A stretch of 22,220 bases of DNA from DALYDK01 sp964415715 (GCA_964415715.1 CAYQBK010000038.1:1-22220); one strand, 5' to 3'. Counted from the first letter of the stretch, positions 1 to 9,700 are shown. Notes: generated by a model from the letters alone, not told the origin. Translations and numbers: made by a program.

Positions 1-1
1 G

Positions 2-1465
2 TTTTTGCGAGAATTAACAGATATCCAGTATCAACGAAATGACATTGCTTTTGGTCGAGGCACTTTTCGGGTTCATGGTGATGTGGTTGACGTTTTGCCA
101 GCTGGCGAAGAGGCTGCCTATAGGATAGAGTTTTTTGGTGACGAAATTGATCGTATTACTCGTATAAATCCATTAACAGGCGAAATAGAAGCAAAACTTG
201 ACAGCTATAAAATATATCCAAGTAGTCATTATGTTACACCACAGGACAAGCTAAAACTCGCATTAGGTAACATCCAATCCGAACTTGAGCAACGTTTAAA
301 ATATTTTAATGAGCAAAACTTATATATTGAAGCACAGCGCATAGGGCAACGAACAAAATATGACTTGGAAATGATGGAGCAAACCGGGTCTGTTAAGGGT
401 ATAGAAAACTATAGTCGTTATCTGACCAATCGCGAGCCAGGTGAGCAACCTGCCACACTACTTGATTATTATCCAGACGATTATTTATTGCTGGTCGATG
501 AAAGTCATATGACATTGCCACAGGTTAGGGGTATGTACAATGGAGACAGGGCACGAAAAGAAGTACTAGTAGAGCATGGCTTTAGGTTGCCTAGTGCGCT
601 TGATAACAGGCCGTTGACATTTAGTGAATTTGAACGTCATATTAACCAGGCAATATATGTATCAGCTACCCCTGCTGAATATGAACTATCACACTCTCCT
701 AAGCCCATAGAGCAGGTTATACGACCTACAGGCTTGCTTGACCCTCAAATAGTTGTTAGACCAGTAGATGGTCAGGTGGATGACCTAATTGCAGAGATCC
801 GTGACAGGACGGCTAAAAACCAGCGGGTCTTGGTTACAACTTTAACAAAACGCATGGCCGAAGATCTAACAGAATATTTGGAAGAGCTGAATATTAAAGT
901 TCAATATTTACATAGTGATGTTGATACACTTGATAGAACAGACATTTTGCGTGATCTAAGACTTGGTATTTATGATGTGCTTATTGGTATAAATTTACTT
1001 CGTGAAGGCCTAGACCTGCCCGAGGTCAGTTTGGTGGCAATATTGGATGCTGACAAAGAAGGCTTCTTGCGGAGTGGGCCAGCCCTGATCCAAACTATTG
1101 GCCGTGCAGCCAGACATGAACAGGGTATGGTTATTATGTATGGTGATCATGTGACAAAAAGCATGAAGCTAGCCATAGACGAAACTAATAGGCGACGTGA
1201 AATTCAACAGGCATATAACACGAAACATGGCATTACGCCAACTAGTATCAATAAACAGATTGGTGAAAGTTTGCGCGCTGAAGTAGGTTCGGAAAGTCGC
1301 GAAGCAAAAAGTGCCAAAATCAACCTCAATAAGATACCAAAAGACGAATATCCGACACTTGTCAAAGACCTAACTTCTCAAATGGAAATCGCCAGTGCTA
1401 ACCTAGAATTTGAAAAAGCAGCCGATCTGCGCGATCTTATATCTGATATAAAAAATAAAATGTAA
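2..1465 (+). CDS. uvrB: UvrABC system protein B, 5'-truncated by window edge
   Basis: This is the C-terminal 487 residues of the DNA-damage-verifying helicase-like subunit of UvrABC excision repair. The reading frame is open from base 2, so the start lies outside the window. Compared with the usual length of about 660-670 residues, roughly the first 170 are missing, including Walker A. Visible family motifs in order are QYxRNDxAFxRGTFRVxGD near the left edge, the DESH box (motif II) in 'LLLVDESHMTLPQVRGMYNG', 'YVSATPAEYE', 'VIRPTGLLDP', 'LREGLDLPEVSLVAILDADK' (motif V), 'QTIGRAARHEQG' (motif VI) and a C-terminal UVR motif ('LEFEKAADLRDLI') that in the family contacts UvrC or UvrA. Only 42 bases separate it from the gatC start. 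No strong terminator is visible between them, only an A/T-only inverted repeat. Confidence 0.97.
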   Translation, partial: FLRELTDIQYQRNDIAFGRGTFRVHGDVVDVLPAGEEAAYRIEFFGDEIDRITRINPLTGEIEAKLDSYKIYPSSHYVTPQDKLKLALGNIQSELEQRLKYFNEQNLYIEAQRIGQRTKYDLEMMEQTGSVKGIENYSRYLTNREPGEQPATLLDYYPDDYLLLVDESHMTLPQVRGMYNGDRARKEVLVEHGFRLPSALDNRPLTFSEFERHINQAIYVSATPAEYELSHSPKPIEQVIRPTGLLDPQIVVRPVDGQVDDLIAEIRDRTAKNQRVLVTTLTKRMAEDLTEYLEELNIKVQYLHSDVDTLDRTDILRDLRLGIYDVLIGINLLREGLDLPEVSLVAILDADKEGFLRSGPALIQTIGRAARHEQGMVIMYGDHVTKSMKLAIDETNRRREIQQAYNTKHGITPTSINKQIGESLRAEVGSESREAKSAKINLNKIPKDEYPTLVKDLTSQMEIASANLEFEKAADLRDLISDIKNKM

Positions 1466-1495
1466 TTTGTATTTTTTTCATAAATGAGTTTGGTT

Positions 1496-1501
1496 TATAC
1501 T
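1496..1501 (+). promoter_or_regulatory. -10 box for a probably leaderless gatC transcript
   Basis: TATACT lies six bases before the ATG at 1508, so transcription would start at or next to the A of the start codon. No Shine-Dalgarno sequence precedes that ATG. No good -35 box is visible and there is no TG extension. The same spacing recurs at rnhB and at the SpoU methyltransferase gene, which is the main support. Confidence 0.5.
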
Positions 1502-1507
1502 ATAGTA

Positions 1508-1801
1508 ATGAGTAAATTTACCGATGAAGAAATACTGAAGTTAGCAAAACTGAGTCGTCTAAAGTTGACAAAAGACGAGATCGCCAAATACAAGTCAGAA
1601 TTGTCAGCAATTGTTGAATATGTTGAAATACTACAATCAGTTGACGTTTCTGGTTTAGAGCCAACCAGCCAGGTTACTGGCCTGGTCGATGTGATGCGAA
1701 CCGATAGCTTAGTTGATTATGGAACCGATCAGCAATCTTTGTTGAAAAACGCTCCAGCTATTCAGGAAAAGAAATTTAAGGTCAAAAGGATGATTGGATG
1801 A
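1508..1801 (+). CDS. gatC: Aspartyl/glutamyl-tRNA(Asn/Gln) amidotransferase subunit C
   Basis: GatC is the small scaffold subunit that wraps around GatA and GatB in the transamidosome, which converts Glu-tRNA(Gln) (and Asp-tRNA(Asn)) to the amidated forms. The protein is 97 residues, the usual size. It has the N-terminal 'EEILKLAKLSRLKLTKDE' helix, the central 'GLEPTSQV' turn and a C-terminal 'AP.....KFKVKRMIG' tail typical of the family. An ATG at 1484 would add eight residues (MSLVYTIV) absent from relatives. The ATG at 1508 fits the family N-terminus and the -10 box just upstream, so I choose it. The TGA stop overlaps the gatA ATG (ATGA), which suggests coupled translation. Confidence 0.93.
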   Translation: MSKFTDEEILKLAKLSRLKLTKDEIAKYKSELSAIVEYVEILQSVDVSGLEPTSQVTGLVDVMRTDSLVDYGTDQQSLLKNAPAIQEKKFKVKRMIG

Positions 1802-3219
1802 GCTGGCTTTCTGTAAAACAATTGGCCCAAGATGTGGAATCTGGTAAAGCTACAGCCACTAGTTTAGTCGAAAAAGCATTTGAAAATATAGAAAAAAATG
1901 ATGACTACCACAGTGTACTTTCTGTATTAAGAGAAAGTGCACTTAAGAAAGCCTCAGACATAGATAAAAGAGTTCAAAAAGGCGAAAATATTGGTAAGTT
2001 AGCAGGAGTTCCTTTTATTGCTAAAGACAATTTTTTGACCTTTGGCGCGCCAACTTCAGCTGCTAGCTTGATCCTTGAACCCTTTGTAGCCCCATTTCAG
2101 TCAACTGCTATCAACAAGCTGGAGGCCGAGGGGGCGATATTAGTTGCCAAATCAAATTTAGATTCTTTTGCTCATGGTTCATCTACCGAAAATAGTGCAT
2201 TTGGTCCGACATTAAACCCCTATGATAAATCTAGAGTTCCTGGTGGTAGCAGCGGTGGTTCTGGAGCTGCCGTTGCACTAGGTATAGTGCCATTTGCCCT
2301 GGGGACAGATACTGGTGGTTCGATCAGGCTACCAGCTAGTTTTTGTGGTGTCGTTGGGCTGAAACCAACCTATGGCTTAGTTTCCAGGTATGGTGTTGTT
2401 GCTATGGCTAGCTCAACTGATGTCATAGGTCCACTTACTAAAACCGTAGAAGATGCGGCAGTTGTACTAGAAGTTATGAGTGGCCAAGATCAGTTTGACA
2501 GCACTACCATTAAACGATGCGATGAGCCTTATGATAAATTGAACCCTAGCCTAAAAGGCAAAAAAATCGGTGTCATTAAAGAGTATTTCACAAAAGGACT
2601 AGATAAAGAAGTTGCGAGTTGTATAAAAAATAGTATCGAAAAGCTAAAAAAATCTGGAGCTGATATTGTTGAGGTTAGCTTGCCTTCTTTGAATCTTGCA
2701 CTTGCTTGTTATTATATTATTGTACCGGCCGAGGTTAGTAGCAATTTAAGTCGCTATGATGGTCAGAGATTTGGATTGACTGCCAGCGATGCGGTAGATA
2801 TTGAAGAATCTTATGAGCTATCAAGAGAACGTGGGTTTGCTGATGAAAACAAACGTCGTATTATGATTGGGACATATGTTTTGAGTAGTGGCTATTATGA
2901 TGCGTATTACAAGAAAGCCCAGACTGTTCGAACAAAACTTATAAATGAATTCAATGATGTATTTAAACAGGTAGATTTCTTGCTAGGACCAACAGCCCCA
3001 ACGACAGCCTTTAAGCTTGGAGCAAATGTTAATGATCCACTCCAGATGTATTTGGCCGACATAATGACCGTAGCGGTTAATTTGGTCGGTATTCCAGCTA
3101 TTAGCGTTCCAGCCGGTTTTGTTGATAATTTACCTGTAGGCTTACAATTAATGGCGCCACAACATAAAGATAAAGATTTACTTAATATTGCTGCTGCATT
3201 TCAGGAAATAAACATATGA
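1798..3219 (+). CDS. gatA: Aspartyl/glutamyl-tRNA amidotransferase subunit A
   Basis: GatA is the glutaminase subunit of GatCAB. It releases ammonia from glutamine, and the ammonia is channelled to GatB. The 473-residue product is an amidase-signature enzyme with the complete Ser-cisSer-Lys triad: Lys76 in 'VPFIAKDNF', Ser151 in 'VPGGSSGGSG' and nucleophile Ser175 in 'GTDTGGSIRLPA'. These match S. aureus K79/S154/S178 with a constant offset of three. The C-terminal half carries 'YYDAYYKKAQTVR' and 'GIPAISVPAGF', also typical. It starts in a 4-base overlap with gatC and ends in a 4-base overlap with the next ORF, so the genes are probably co-translated. No odd features were seen. Confidence 0.97.
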   Translation: MSWLSVKQLAQDVESGKATATSLVEKAFENIEKNDDYHSVLSVLRESALKKASDIDKRVQKGENIGKLAGVPFIAKDNFLTFGAPTSAASLILEPFVAPFQSTAINKLEAEGAILVAKSNLDSFAHGSSTENSAFGPTLNPYDKSRVPGGSSGGSGAAVALGIVPFALGTDTGGSIRLPASFCGVVGLKPTYGLVSRYGVVAMASSTDVIGPLTKTVEDAAVVLEVMSGQDQFDSTTIKRCDEPYDKLNPSLKGKKIGVIKEYFTKGLDKEVASCIKNSIEKLKKSGADIVEVSLPSLNLALACYYIIVPAEVSSNLSRYDGQRFGLTASDAVDIEESYELSRERGFADENKRRIMIGTYVLSSGYYDAYYKKAQTVRTKLINEFNDVFKQVDFLLGPTAPTTAFKLGANVNDPLQMYLADIMTVAVNLVGIPAISVPAGFVDNLPVGLQLMAPQHKDKDLLNIAAAFQEINI

Positions 3220-3623
3220 CTGTGACAATGCTTATAGTTATTATTGTGCTTGCTGTGACAATTATGTCATTGATCATGCTTAATTCTAAACATGTGCCTA
3301 GAGGTATAGATAAAAAATATTTTATTCAAGAGTGGGCTGATATATCCGAATTGTATAAAGATGAAAAAACTCGAACATTGAGTATTATTCATGCCGACAA
3401 ACTTCTTGACGAAGCTTTGAAATGTTTGGCGTTTAAAGGTAACTCTATGGGCGAAAGATTGGTTTCTGCAAAAACAAGACTTAAGCATCGTGATGAGGTT
3501 TGGGCGGCACACAAAATGCGCAATAAGCTAGTTCATGAGCCAAACTATAAGCCAACTGAAAAAAGTACTCACAATGCCCTACGGGGATATTATTTGACCT
3601 TTAAAGATTTGGGAGTATGGTAG
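3216..3623 (+). CDS. Membrane-anchored HEPN-like hypothetical protein
   Basis: I do not recognise this 135-residue protein by name. It starts with a single hydrophobic segment (about residues 3-23), followed by a helical, charged soluble domain. Near the C-terminus is 'MRNKLVHEPNYKP', where Arg102 and His107 form an R-x4-H motif resembling the catalytic or nucleotide-contacting motif of HEPN-fold proteins, preceded by helices of the expected kind ('ADKLLDEALKCLAF'). The HEPN call is an inference from this motif and could be wrong. It overlaps gatA by 4 bases (ATGA) and gatB by 7 bases, so it is expressed with the amidotransferase subunits. The topology suggests a short periplasmic or extracellular N-terminus with the domain probably in the cytoplasm. 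Confidence 0.8.
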   Translation: MTVTMLIVIIVLAVTIMSLIMLNSKHVPRGIDKKYFIQEWADISELYKDEKTRTLSIIHADKLLDEALKCLAFKGNSMGERLVSAKTRLKHRDEVWAAHKMRNKLVHEPNYKPTEKSTHNALRGYYLTFKDLGVW

Positions 3624-5080
3624 TGGAAAAATATCTTGTTAATGGTAAATATTTGCCAACAATTGGAGTCGAGTGTCATGTCCAGCTAAAGACAAAGACC
3701 AAGCTATTTTCTGGAGTAGGCAATGATGCCCGAGATGCTAAACCAAACACATTAATATCACCACTCTGCCTAGGAATGCCCGGGGCCTTGCCGGTATTGA
3801 ACAGTAAAGCGGTTGATCTTGCTATAAGAGCTGGATTAGCGTTGAATGCTGAAATAGCCGAAATAAGTCATTTTGATCGCAAACACTATTTTTATCCAGA
3901 CTTACCCCTCGGCTATCAAATTACTCAGTTTGAGAGGCCAATAGTTGGTAGAGGTCTAGTTAAAGCTCCACTCGGTGATGGTAGTTTTGTCAATGTTAGA
4001 ATAACTCGGGCTCATTTAGAGGCAGATGCTGGGAAAAGTACACACCCTGAAGGTTGTGATTACAGTCTTGTTGATTTGAATAGAGCGGGAACTCCATTGC
4101 TTGAAATTGTTTCTGAGCCAGACATGCATAACCCTGCTGAAACCAAAGCTTATGTTCATGAACTGTATTTACTTATGAAGTATGCTGATGTGTCAGAAGC
4201 AGATTTATTTCAGGGAAATATGCGTTTTGATATTAATGTTAGTGTCAGCTCAGACCCATTAGTTTTAGGTACCCGTAGTGAAACAAAAAATCTAAATAGT
4301 TTTAAGTCGGTCGAAAAAGCGGTTGAATTCGAGATAAAGCGTCAAATTGAACTGCTAGAAAAAGGACAAAAGATAGTTCAAGAAACACGTGGTTGGGATG
4401 ATGCAAAACAAAAAACCTTTAGTCAACGAACAAAGGAAGACGCCCATGATTATCGATATTTTCCTGACCCTGATTTACCGCCAATTCGGGTTGATCGTCA
4501 TGTTGTCAGTGAAGCTACCAACACTATGCCTGAGCTGCCATCATCTTTAAGAGATAAATTTATGAGTCTTGGTTTGTCGACTGCACAGGTTGTTACGGTT
4601 ATCGAAGAGCCGGAAATGGCCGATATTTTGAGGCTAGTTATAGAAAGTCATGACAATCTTACAGCAAAAACTATTGCCAATTGGCTAACTGGTGAACTGC
4701 AACGTTTAATTATTACACATGACATAAATTTGAGACAAATATCGACCGCAGTCCCGTCGATGGTTAAAATAGCTTCACTGGTTGACGAAGATAAGCTCAG
4801 CTCTACCGCCGCCAAAGAGGTCTTGATAGAATCAATAAAAACAGGTCACGATCCAGAGCAAATCGCTAGATCTAAAGACCTACTGCAGGTTTCAGATGAG
4901 TCAGAGCTTGTTATGATTATCGAACAAATAATATCTGAAAACACCAAAGCTGCTGATGATGTTAGAAATGGCGAACTCAAAGCAATAGGCTTTTTGGTTG
5001 GCCAGGTCATGAAAGCAAGCAAGGGCAAAGCCAATCCCGGCAAAGTTCAACAGATACTAAAAAAACAACTTGGGATATAG
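3617..5080 (+). CDS. gatB: Aspartyl/glutamyl-tRNA amidotransferase subunit B
   Basis: GatB is the kinase/transamidase subunit that phosphorylates Glu (or Asp) on the misacylated tRNA and then amidates it. The length, 487 residues, is normal. Family signatures are 'IGVECHVQLKTKTKLFSG' at the N-terminus, 'HFDRKHYFYPDLPLGYQI', 'DLNRAGTPLLEIVSEPD', 'SETKNLNSFKSVEKAVEFE' and 'DYRYFPDPDLPPI'. A C-terminal GatB/YqeY helical tail ends in 'KGKANPGKVQQILKK', the tRNA-binding tail. The start ATG lies 7 bases inside the preceding HEPN-like ORF. galU follows after 23 bases, probably in the same transcript. Confidence 0.97.
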   Translation: MVVEKYLVNGKYLPTIGVECHVQLKTKTKLFSGVGNDARDAKPNTLISPLCLGMPGALPVLNSKAVDLAIRAGLALNAEIAEISHFDRKHYFYPDLPLGYQITQFERPIVGRGLVKAPLGDGSFVNVRITRAHLEADAGKSTHPEGCDYSLVDLNRAGTPLLEIVSEPDMHNPAETKAYVHELYLLMKYADVSEADLFQGNMRFDINVSVSSDPLVLGTRSETKNLNSFKSVEKAVEFEIKRQIELLEKGQKIVQETRGWDDAKQKTFSQRTKEDAHDYRYFPDPDLPPIRVDRHVVSEATNTMPELPSSLRDKFMSLGLSTAQVVTVIEEPEMADILRLVIESHDNLTAKTIANWLTGELQRLIITHDINLRQISTAVPSMVKIASLVDEDKLSSTAAKEVLIESIKTGHDPEQIARSKDLLQVSDESELVMIIEQIISENTKAADDVRNGELKAIGFLVGQVMKASKGKANPGKVQQILKKQLGI

Positions 5081-5103
5081 ATTAATATCATAGAAAGGTA
5101 TCA

Positions 5104-5994
5104 ATGGCACAGCAAGATTACAAACTTCCAACCAAAGCAATAATAGCAGCTGCAGGTTTAGGGACTAGGTTTTTGCCACAAACTAAAGCTATGCCGAAAG
5201 AAATGCTACCCATTATTGACAAGCCCGTTATTCAGATAATAGTTGAACAGCTAGTTGAGAGTGGTGTAACAGAGATTATAATTGTCACTGGTAGTACCAA
5301 GCGAGCCATCGAAGACCACTTTGATCGTAGTTACGAACTAGAGAACGAACTACGAAATAAAGGTAAAAACAAGCTTGCGGATCAGATATGTGATATAGCC
5401 GAAATGGCTAACTTTATTTACCTAAGACAAAAGGGTATACCAAAAGGCAATGCTAGGCCACTACTAAACGCTTCTCATCTTCTTGGCAAAGACGAACCTT
5501 TCTTTATGCTATTTGCCGATGAGTTTTTTAGAAGCAACGTACCACACGCTAAACAAATGTTAAATGTTTACCAAAATACAGGCAAGTGTGTTGTTTCGCT
5601 TATTGAGGTAAAACCCGAAGCTACTACTAAGTATGGTATGGCGGATGTAACAGAGCTTGAGCCTGGTCTATTTGATATAAATAAATTTGTTGAAAAACCA
5701 GGTCCAAAGAATACACCATCTCTTTATGCGGCTGTTGGTGGTTATTTATTAACCCCAGAGATTCTGCCGATAGTGTCACAAGAAAAGATCGGCCATGGTG
5801 GGGAAATTGTCTTGGCTGATAGTATCAACGAACTAGCAAAAGTTGGCCGAGTATCCGGAAAGTTAATAGAAGGTATATGCCATGATGCAGGCGACAAGGC
5901 AAGTTACCTACAGGCTGTTGTTGATCATGGATTAGTTGATGATGAATTGAAAGAAGAATTTAGAAATTATTTGATATCTAGACTTAAATACTAA
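5104..5994 (+). CDS. galU: UTP--glucose-1-phosphate uridylyltransferase
   Basis: This enzyme makes UDP-glucose from UTP and glucose-1-phosphate for cell-surface glycan synthesis. The product is 296 residues, the normal bacterial GalU length. The nucleotide-binding N-terminus 'AAGLGTRFLPQTKAMPKEM' is present, followed by 'DKPVIQIIVEQLVESGVTE', 'YLRQKGIPKGNARPLL' (relatives: RQ...GLGHA), an acidic 'LFADEFF' in place of the usual metal-binding PD/DD, 'YGMADV', 'FVEKPGP' and 'GEIVLADSI'. A Shine-Dalgarno sequence (AGAAAGG, 5092-5098) precedes the ATG at good spacing. The closeness to gatB suggests read-through from the gat transcript. Confidence 0.93.
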   Translation: MAQQDYKLPTKAIIAAAGLGTRFLPQTKAMPKEMLPIIDKPVIQIIVEQLVESGVTEIIIVTGSTKRAIEDHFDRSYELENELRNKGKNKLADQICDIAEMANFIYLRQKGIPKGNARPLLNASHLLGKDEPFFMLFADEFFRSNVPHAKQMLNVYQNTGKCVVSLIEVKPEATTKYGMADVTELEPGLFDINKFVEKPGPKNTPSLYAAVGGYLLTPEILPIVSQEKIGHGGEIVLADSINELAKVGRVSGKLIEGICHDAGDKASYLQAVVDHGLVDDELKEEFRNYLISRLKY

Positions 5995-6014
5995 ACTATT
6001 GTATTGTACATAGT

Positions 6015-6245
6015 ATGGATTCATTTGATATTTTGGTGATTATTTTATCAATAACTTTGTTTATTTTTTTAGTGTTAGCGATAATTCTGTCTGTACTGCT
6101 AATAAAGCTTGTTAAAAAATCTGATATTATTGTTGATCAAGCTGAGCAAACTATGCAAAATATTGCCGAAGCTAGCAATACTGTCAAGAAATACGCTAGT
6201 CCTGCAGGAGTTATTCAAACTATAGCAGGAATGTTTAAACGTTAA
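6015..6245 (+). CDS. Small single-pass membrane protein
   Basis: This is an unrecognised 76-residue protein with one long hydrophobic segment (about residues 5-33), then a polar amphipathic helix ('DQAEQTMQNIAEASNTVKK') and a short basic end. This layout resembles the DUF948-type membrane helix plus coiled-coil proteins often paired with YtxH proteins, but the match is only architectural. There is no Shine-Dalgarno sequence before the ATG; a possible -10 (TATTGT, 6002-6007) ends seven bases before it, so it may have its own leaderless promoter. The YtxH-family gene follows after 15 bases, so the two probably act together at the membrane. Confidence 0.75.
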   Translation: MDSFDILVIILSITLFIFLVLAIILSVLLIKLVKKSDIIVDQAEQTMQNIAEASNTVKKYASPAGVIQTIAGMFKR

Positions 6246-6260
6246 TGAAAAGGAGTTTAT

Positions 6261-6668
6261 ATGTCAATCTATAAAGATGTGCGAAATGTGACAATTGCTG
6301 GTCTAGTTGGTTTTGCTGCGGGTGTGGTTGGAGGTATTATGTTAGCCCCTAAAAGCGGTAAAGAAACGCGTCAAGATATTGCCAAAGCTAGTGCTAGATT
6401 TAAAGAAAAATTATATGTTAAATATGGTGAAGCTCAGGCAAGCTTGGCTGATGCAATTGAAATTGCAATCGATAAAGCAAATGATTTTAAGGGAAGTGCT
6501 AGCGACGGTCTAGACAAGCTAATCGACCAGGCAAAACAGGCAGAATACAAAGCAAAGGATGTCTATCGTGCCGTAGTCCACGGAGAGGCAGATGACCGAC
6601 ATCTAGATAAAGCTATCAATCAAGCCAATAGAGCAAAAGATAACTTAATAACTTATTTGAAAAAATAG
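6261..6668 (+). CDS. YtxH domain-containing protein
   Basis: This 135-residue protein has an N-terminal glycine-rich hydrophobic segment ending in 'GGIMLAPKSGKETRQDI', the hallmark of the YtxH family (general-stress-type envelope proteins). A long lysine- and alanine-rich helical region follows. A strong Shine-Dalgarno sequence (AAAAGGAG) sits about 8 bases before the ATG. Molecular function of the family is not known; the N-terminus probably inserts into the membrane with the helical part cytoplasmic. It is the second gene of a pair with the small membrane protein upstream, and a hairpin terminator follows. Confidence 0.87.
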   Translation: MSIYKDVRNVTIAGLVGFAAGVVGGIMLAPKSGKETRQDIAKASARFKEKLYVKYGEAQASLADAIEIAIDKANDFKGSASDGLDKLIDQAKQAEYKAKDVYRAVVHGEADDRHLDKAINQANRAKDNLITYLKK

Positions 6669-6690
6669 GTTAATATTACATCAATTTATA

Positions 6691-6714
6691 AAGCCACAGA
6701 TGCTCTGTGGTTTT
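6691..6714 (+). terminator. Rho-independent terminator after the YtxH gene
   Basis: CCACAGA (6694-6700), loop TGC, TCTGTGG (6704-6710), then TTTT. Flanking A/T pairs extend the stem by two or three base pairs. It separates the YtxH gene from dnaE. The T-run is short, so termination may be partial. Confidence 0.7.
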
Positions 6715-6719
6715 ATAAT
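6714..6719 (+). promoter_or_regulatory. Possible -10 box for dnaE
   Basis: A consensus TATAAT follows directly after the terminator hairpin and lies 21 bases before the dnaE ATG. I could not find a convincing -35 at normal spacing, because that position falls inside the terminator stem. Confidence 0.35.
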
Positions 6720-6740
6720 ATAAATACGTAAACTAAAAAT

Positions 6741-9700
6741 ATGCGGGGGAAAATGGGCTCAAAACTAGACACTATCAAACCATCTTCTTATGTTCATCTT
6801 CATAATCATACTCAGTATAGTTTGCTAGATGGGCTAACAAAAATAGGCCCATTACTTGATCAAGTAAAAGAGGATGGCATGGAAGCTGTTGCTATGACAG
6901 ATCATGGGACACTGTCTGGGACAATAGAATTTTACAAAGAAGCCAAAGCCCGTGGCATAAAGCCAATTATTGGTTTAGAAACCTATGTTGCAATGCGAAA
7001 ACATACAGACAAAGAGCCGGCAAAGGATAAAAATCGTTATCATCTTATTCTTTTGGCCATGAACAATATCGGCTATCAAAATCTTATGCAACTATCAACC
7101 AAGGCTAATCTAGACGGTTTTTATTATCATCCGCGAATTGATCATGATTTACTAGAGAAACACAACGAAGGTTTGATAGTTTTAAGTGCCTGTATGAGTG
7201 GCGAAGTTGGAAGTGCCTTAAAACAAGGCCAGCTTAAACAGGCAGAAGAAGTCGCCTTGTGGTATAAAAGTGTATTTGGTGATAGGTATTATCTCGAAGT
7301 TCAGGACCATGGCCATCCAACCAACCCTTTGCATAGTCAAGAGCAAGAGTTGATAAACACCCAGGTTTTAAGGTTAGCCAAAAAGCTTGACATAAAAGCA
7401 GTGGTAACTTGTGATGCGCATTATTTAAAACACGAAGATCAAGATGCTCATGAGATATTACTATGTGTGGGTACAGGTTCGTATTTATCAGATGAAAAAA
7501 GGATGACGCTTAAAGATTTTCCATTACATGTCGAATCAGCAGATGAACTTATTAATCGATGGGGAAGTGAACATCCTGAATTGATAACAAATACAAAAGA
7601 AATTGCCGATAGGTGTAATGTAGACATAGAACTCGGGAAAATACTTATTCCAAAGTTTCCTGTTCCAGAAAATGAAACAGAAAAAAGCTACCTAGACAAA
7701 CTAGTTTACAGTGGTCTAGCAGTTGCTTATGCTGGCATTGATCCCAAAAAAGCATCCAGCATGAATCATGCTGAAATCGAAGCTTTGTTGCCAAAAGTTG
7801 TTGCCGAACGTGCGGTATTTGAGCTGGGTATTATTGATTCAATGGGTTTCAATGGTTATTTTTTAATTATTTGGGATTTTATAAAATGGGGTAAAGACCA
7901 AGGGATAGTTTTTGGCCCAGGCCGTGGCTCAGCGGCTGGATCAATTATTGCATATGCACTCAAAATAACCGAACTAGACCCACTCAAATACGATCTGCTA
8001 TTTGAAAGATTTTTAAACCCTGATCGTATCAGTATGCCTGATGTAGATATTGATATCCAAGATTCTAGACGCGACGAAGTTATACAATATTGTGTCGAAA
8101 AATATGGCAAAAACCGAGTTGCAAATATTGTAACATTTGGCCGAATGGCAGCTAGAGCTGCAGTGAAAGATGTTGCACGTGTGATGCAAGTACCATATGC
8201 TGAAGCTGACAGAATAGCCAAACTTATTCCTCCGCCAATTCAAGGCCGTCACCAGCCACTTGAAATATCTTTAAAAGAAAGTTCTGATCTTCAAAAAGAA
8301 TATCAACAGAATCCGCAATCAAAAATGGTTTTTGATATGGCGGTCAGACTAGAGGGTACTATACGAAGTCATGGTGTTCATGCCGCCGGCGTGGTTATTG
8401 CACCAGATGATATTGTCAAGTTTGTTCCGCTTGAAATGGCCCAAAAAGGTGTAGTTTCAACTCAATATCCAATGGGTCCAATAGAAGAACTAGGCCTATT
8501 AAAAATGTACTTTTTGGGCCTATCAAATTTAACAACCATAAAAAATGCTTTAAGAATCATTAAAAAAGTATATGGCAAGGATATTGATATTGGATCAATC
8601 CCTCTAGATGATAAATCGGTTTACGATTTATTGGGTCGGGGCGACAGTACTGGCGTATTTCAACTTGAATCGGCTGGAATGAAACGATATTTGAGGGATC
8701 TACAACCATCAGTCTTTGAGGATATTGTAGCTATGGTAGCTCTTTATCGGCCAGGTCCAATGCAGTTTATCGATGAATTCATCGGTCGAAAACATGGCCA
8801 GCGAGAAATAATATATATGCATCCGACTATGGAAAGTGCCCTAAAAAACACTTATGGTGTACTTGTTTATCAGGAACAGGTTATGCAAATAAGTAAAGAG
8901 GTTTGTGGTTTTACGGGTGGCGAAGCTGATACTTTGCGAAAAGCTATCGGTAAAAAGAATGCTGCCATGATGGCCAAAATGAAAGATAAAATGATCGAAG
9001 GTGGCCAAAAACATAGTGGTATCGATAAAGATTTGATGGAGGTATTTTGGAAACAGCTAGAAGATTTTGCAGCTTATTGTTTTAACAAAAGTCATGCTGC
9101 TTGCTATGCTCTGGTGTCATATTGGACAGCCTATCTCAAGGCGCACTATCCAGCTGCATTTATGGCTGCTCTTATGACAAGTGATTTCAATGATACCGAT
9201 AGATTAGCGATAGAAATATCAGAATGCAAACATATGGGCTTAAAGGTTTTGCCGCCAGATGTCAATCAATCATTTCATGAATTTGCAGTCGTTCCCCACG
9301 GAGCAGATGAAGTCCCCCAGATAAGATTTGGGCTCGACGCAATAAAAAATGTTGGCCATGGTGGTGCCGCTGAGATAATTAGAGTGAGAAATGAATCAGG
9401 GCCGTATAGCTCATTGAGTGATTTCTTGAGTAGGGTTAATGGCAGGTTAGTAAATCGCAAAGTATGGGAAAGCTTGGTCAGGAGTGGGGCACTCGACAGG
9501 TTTGGTGACCGTGGAGCGATGTTAGAAAATCTAGATGCCATATTAGCGATGGGAGCCAAATTTAATAAAGAAGTAGCGGCTGGTCAAACTGATTTGTTTG
9601 GCGATGCTGTTGAGCTACCAAAGTTAAAAATTGATATACCATCTACTAGTCGATATAGCGAGCATGAATATTTGCAGTGGGAGCGTGAACTGCTTGGGCT

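Noticed and set aside
1450..1477. AAAAAATA...TATTTTTT inverted repeat as a uvrB terminator
   Set aside because: The stem is only A/T and would be too weak; probably incidental in AT-rich DNA.
7856..8252. Minus-strand open frames inside dnaE
   Set aside because: They are shadows of a strongly conserved polymerase gene with no family features of their own; the same applies to reverse frames in gatB, the aminopeptidase gene and nusA.
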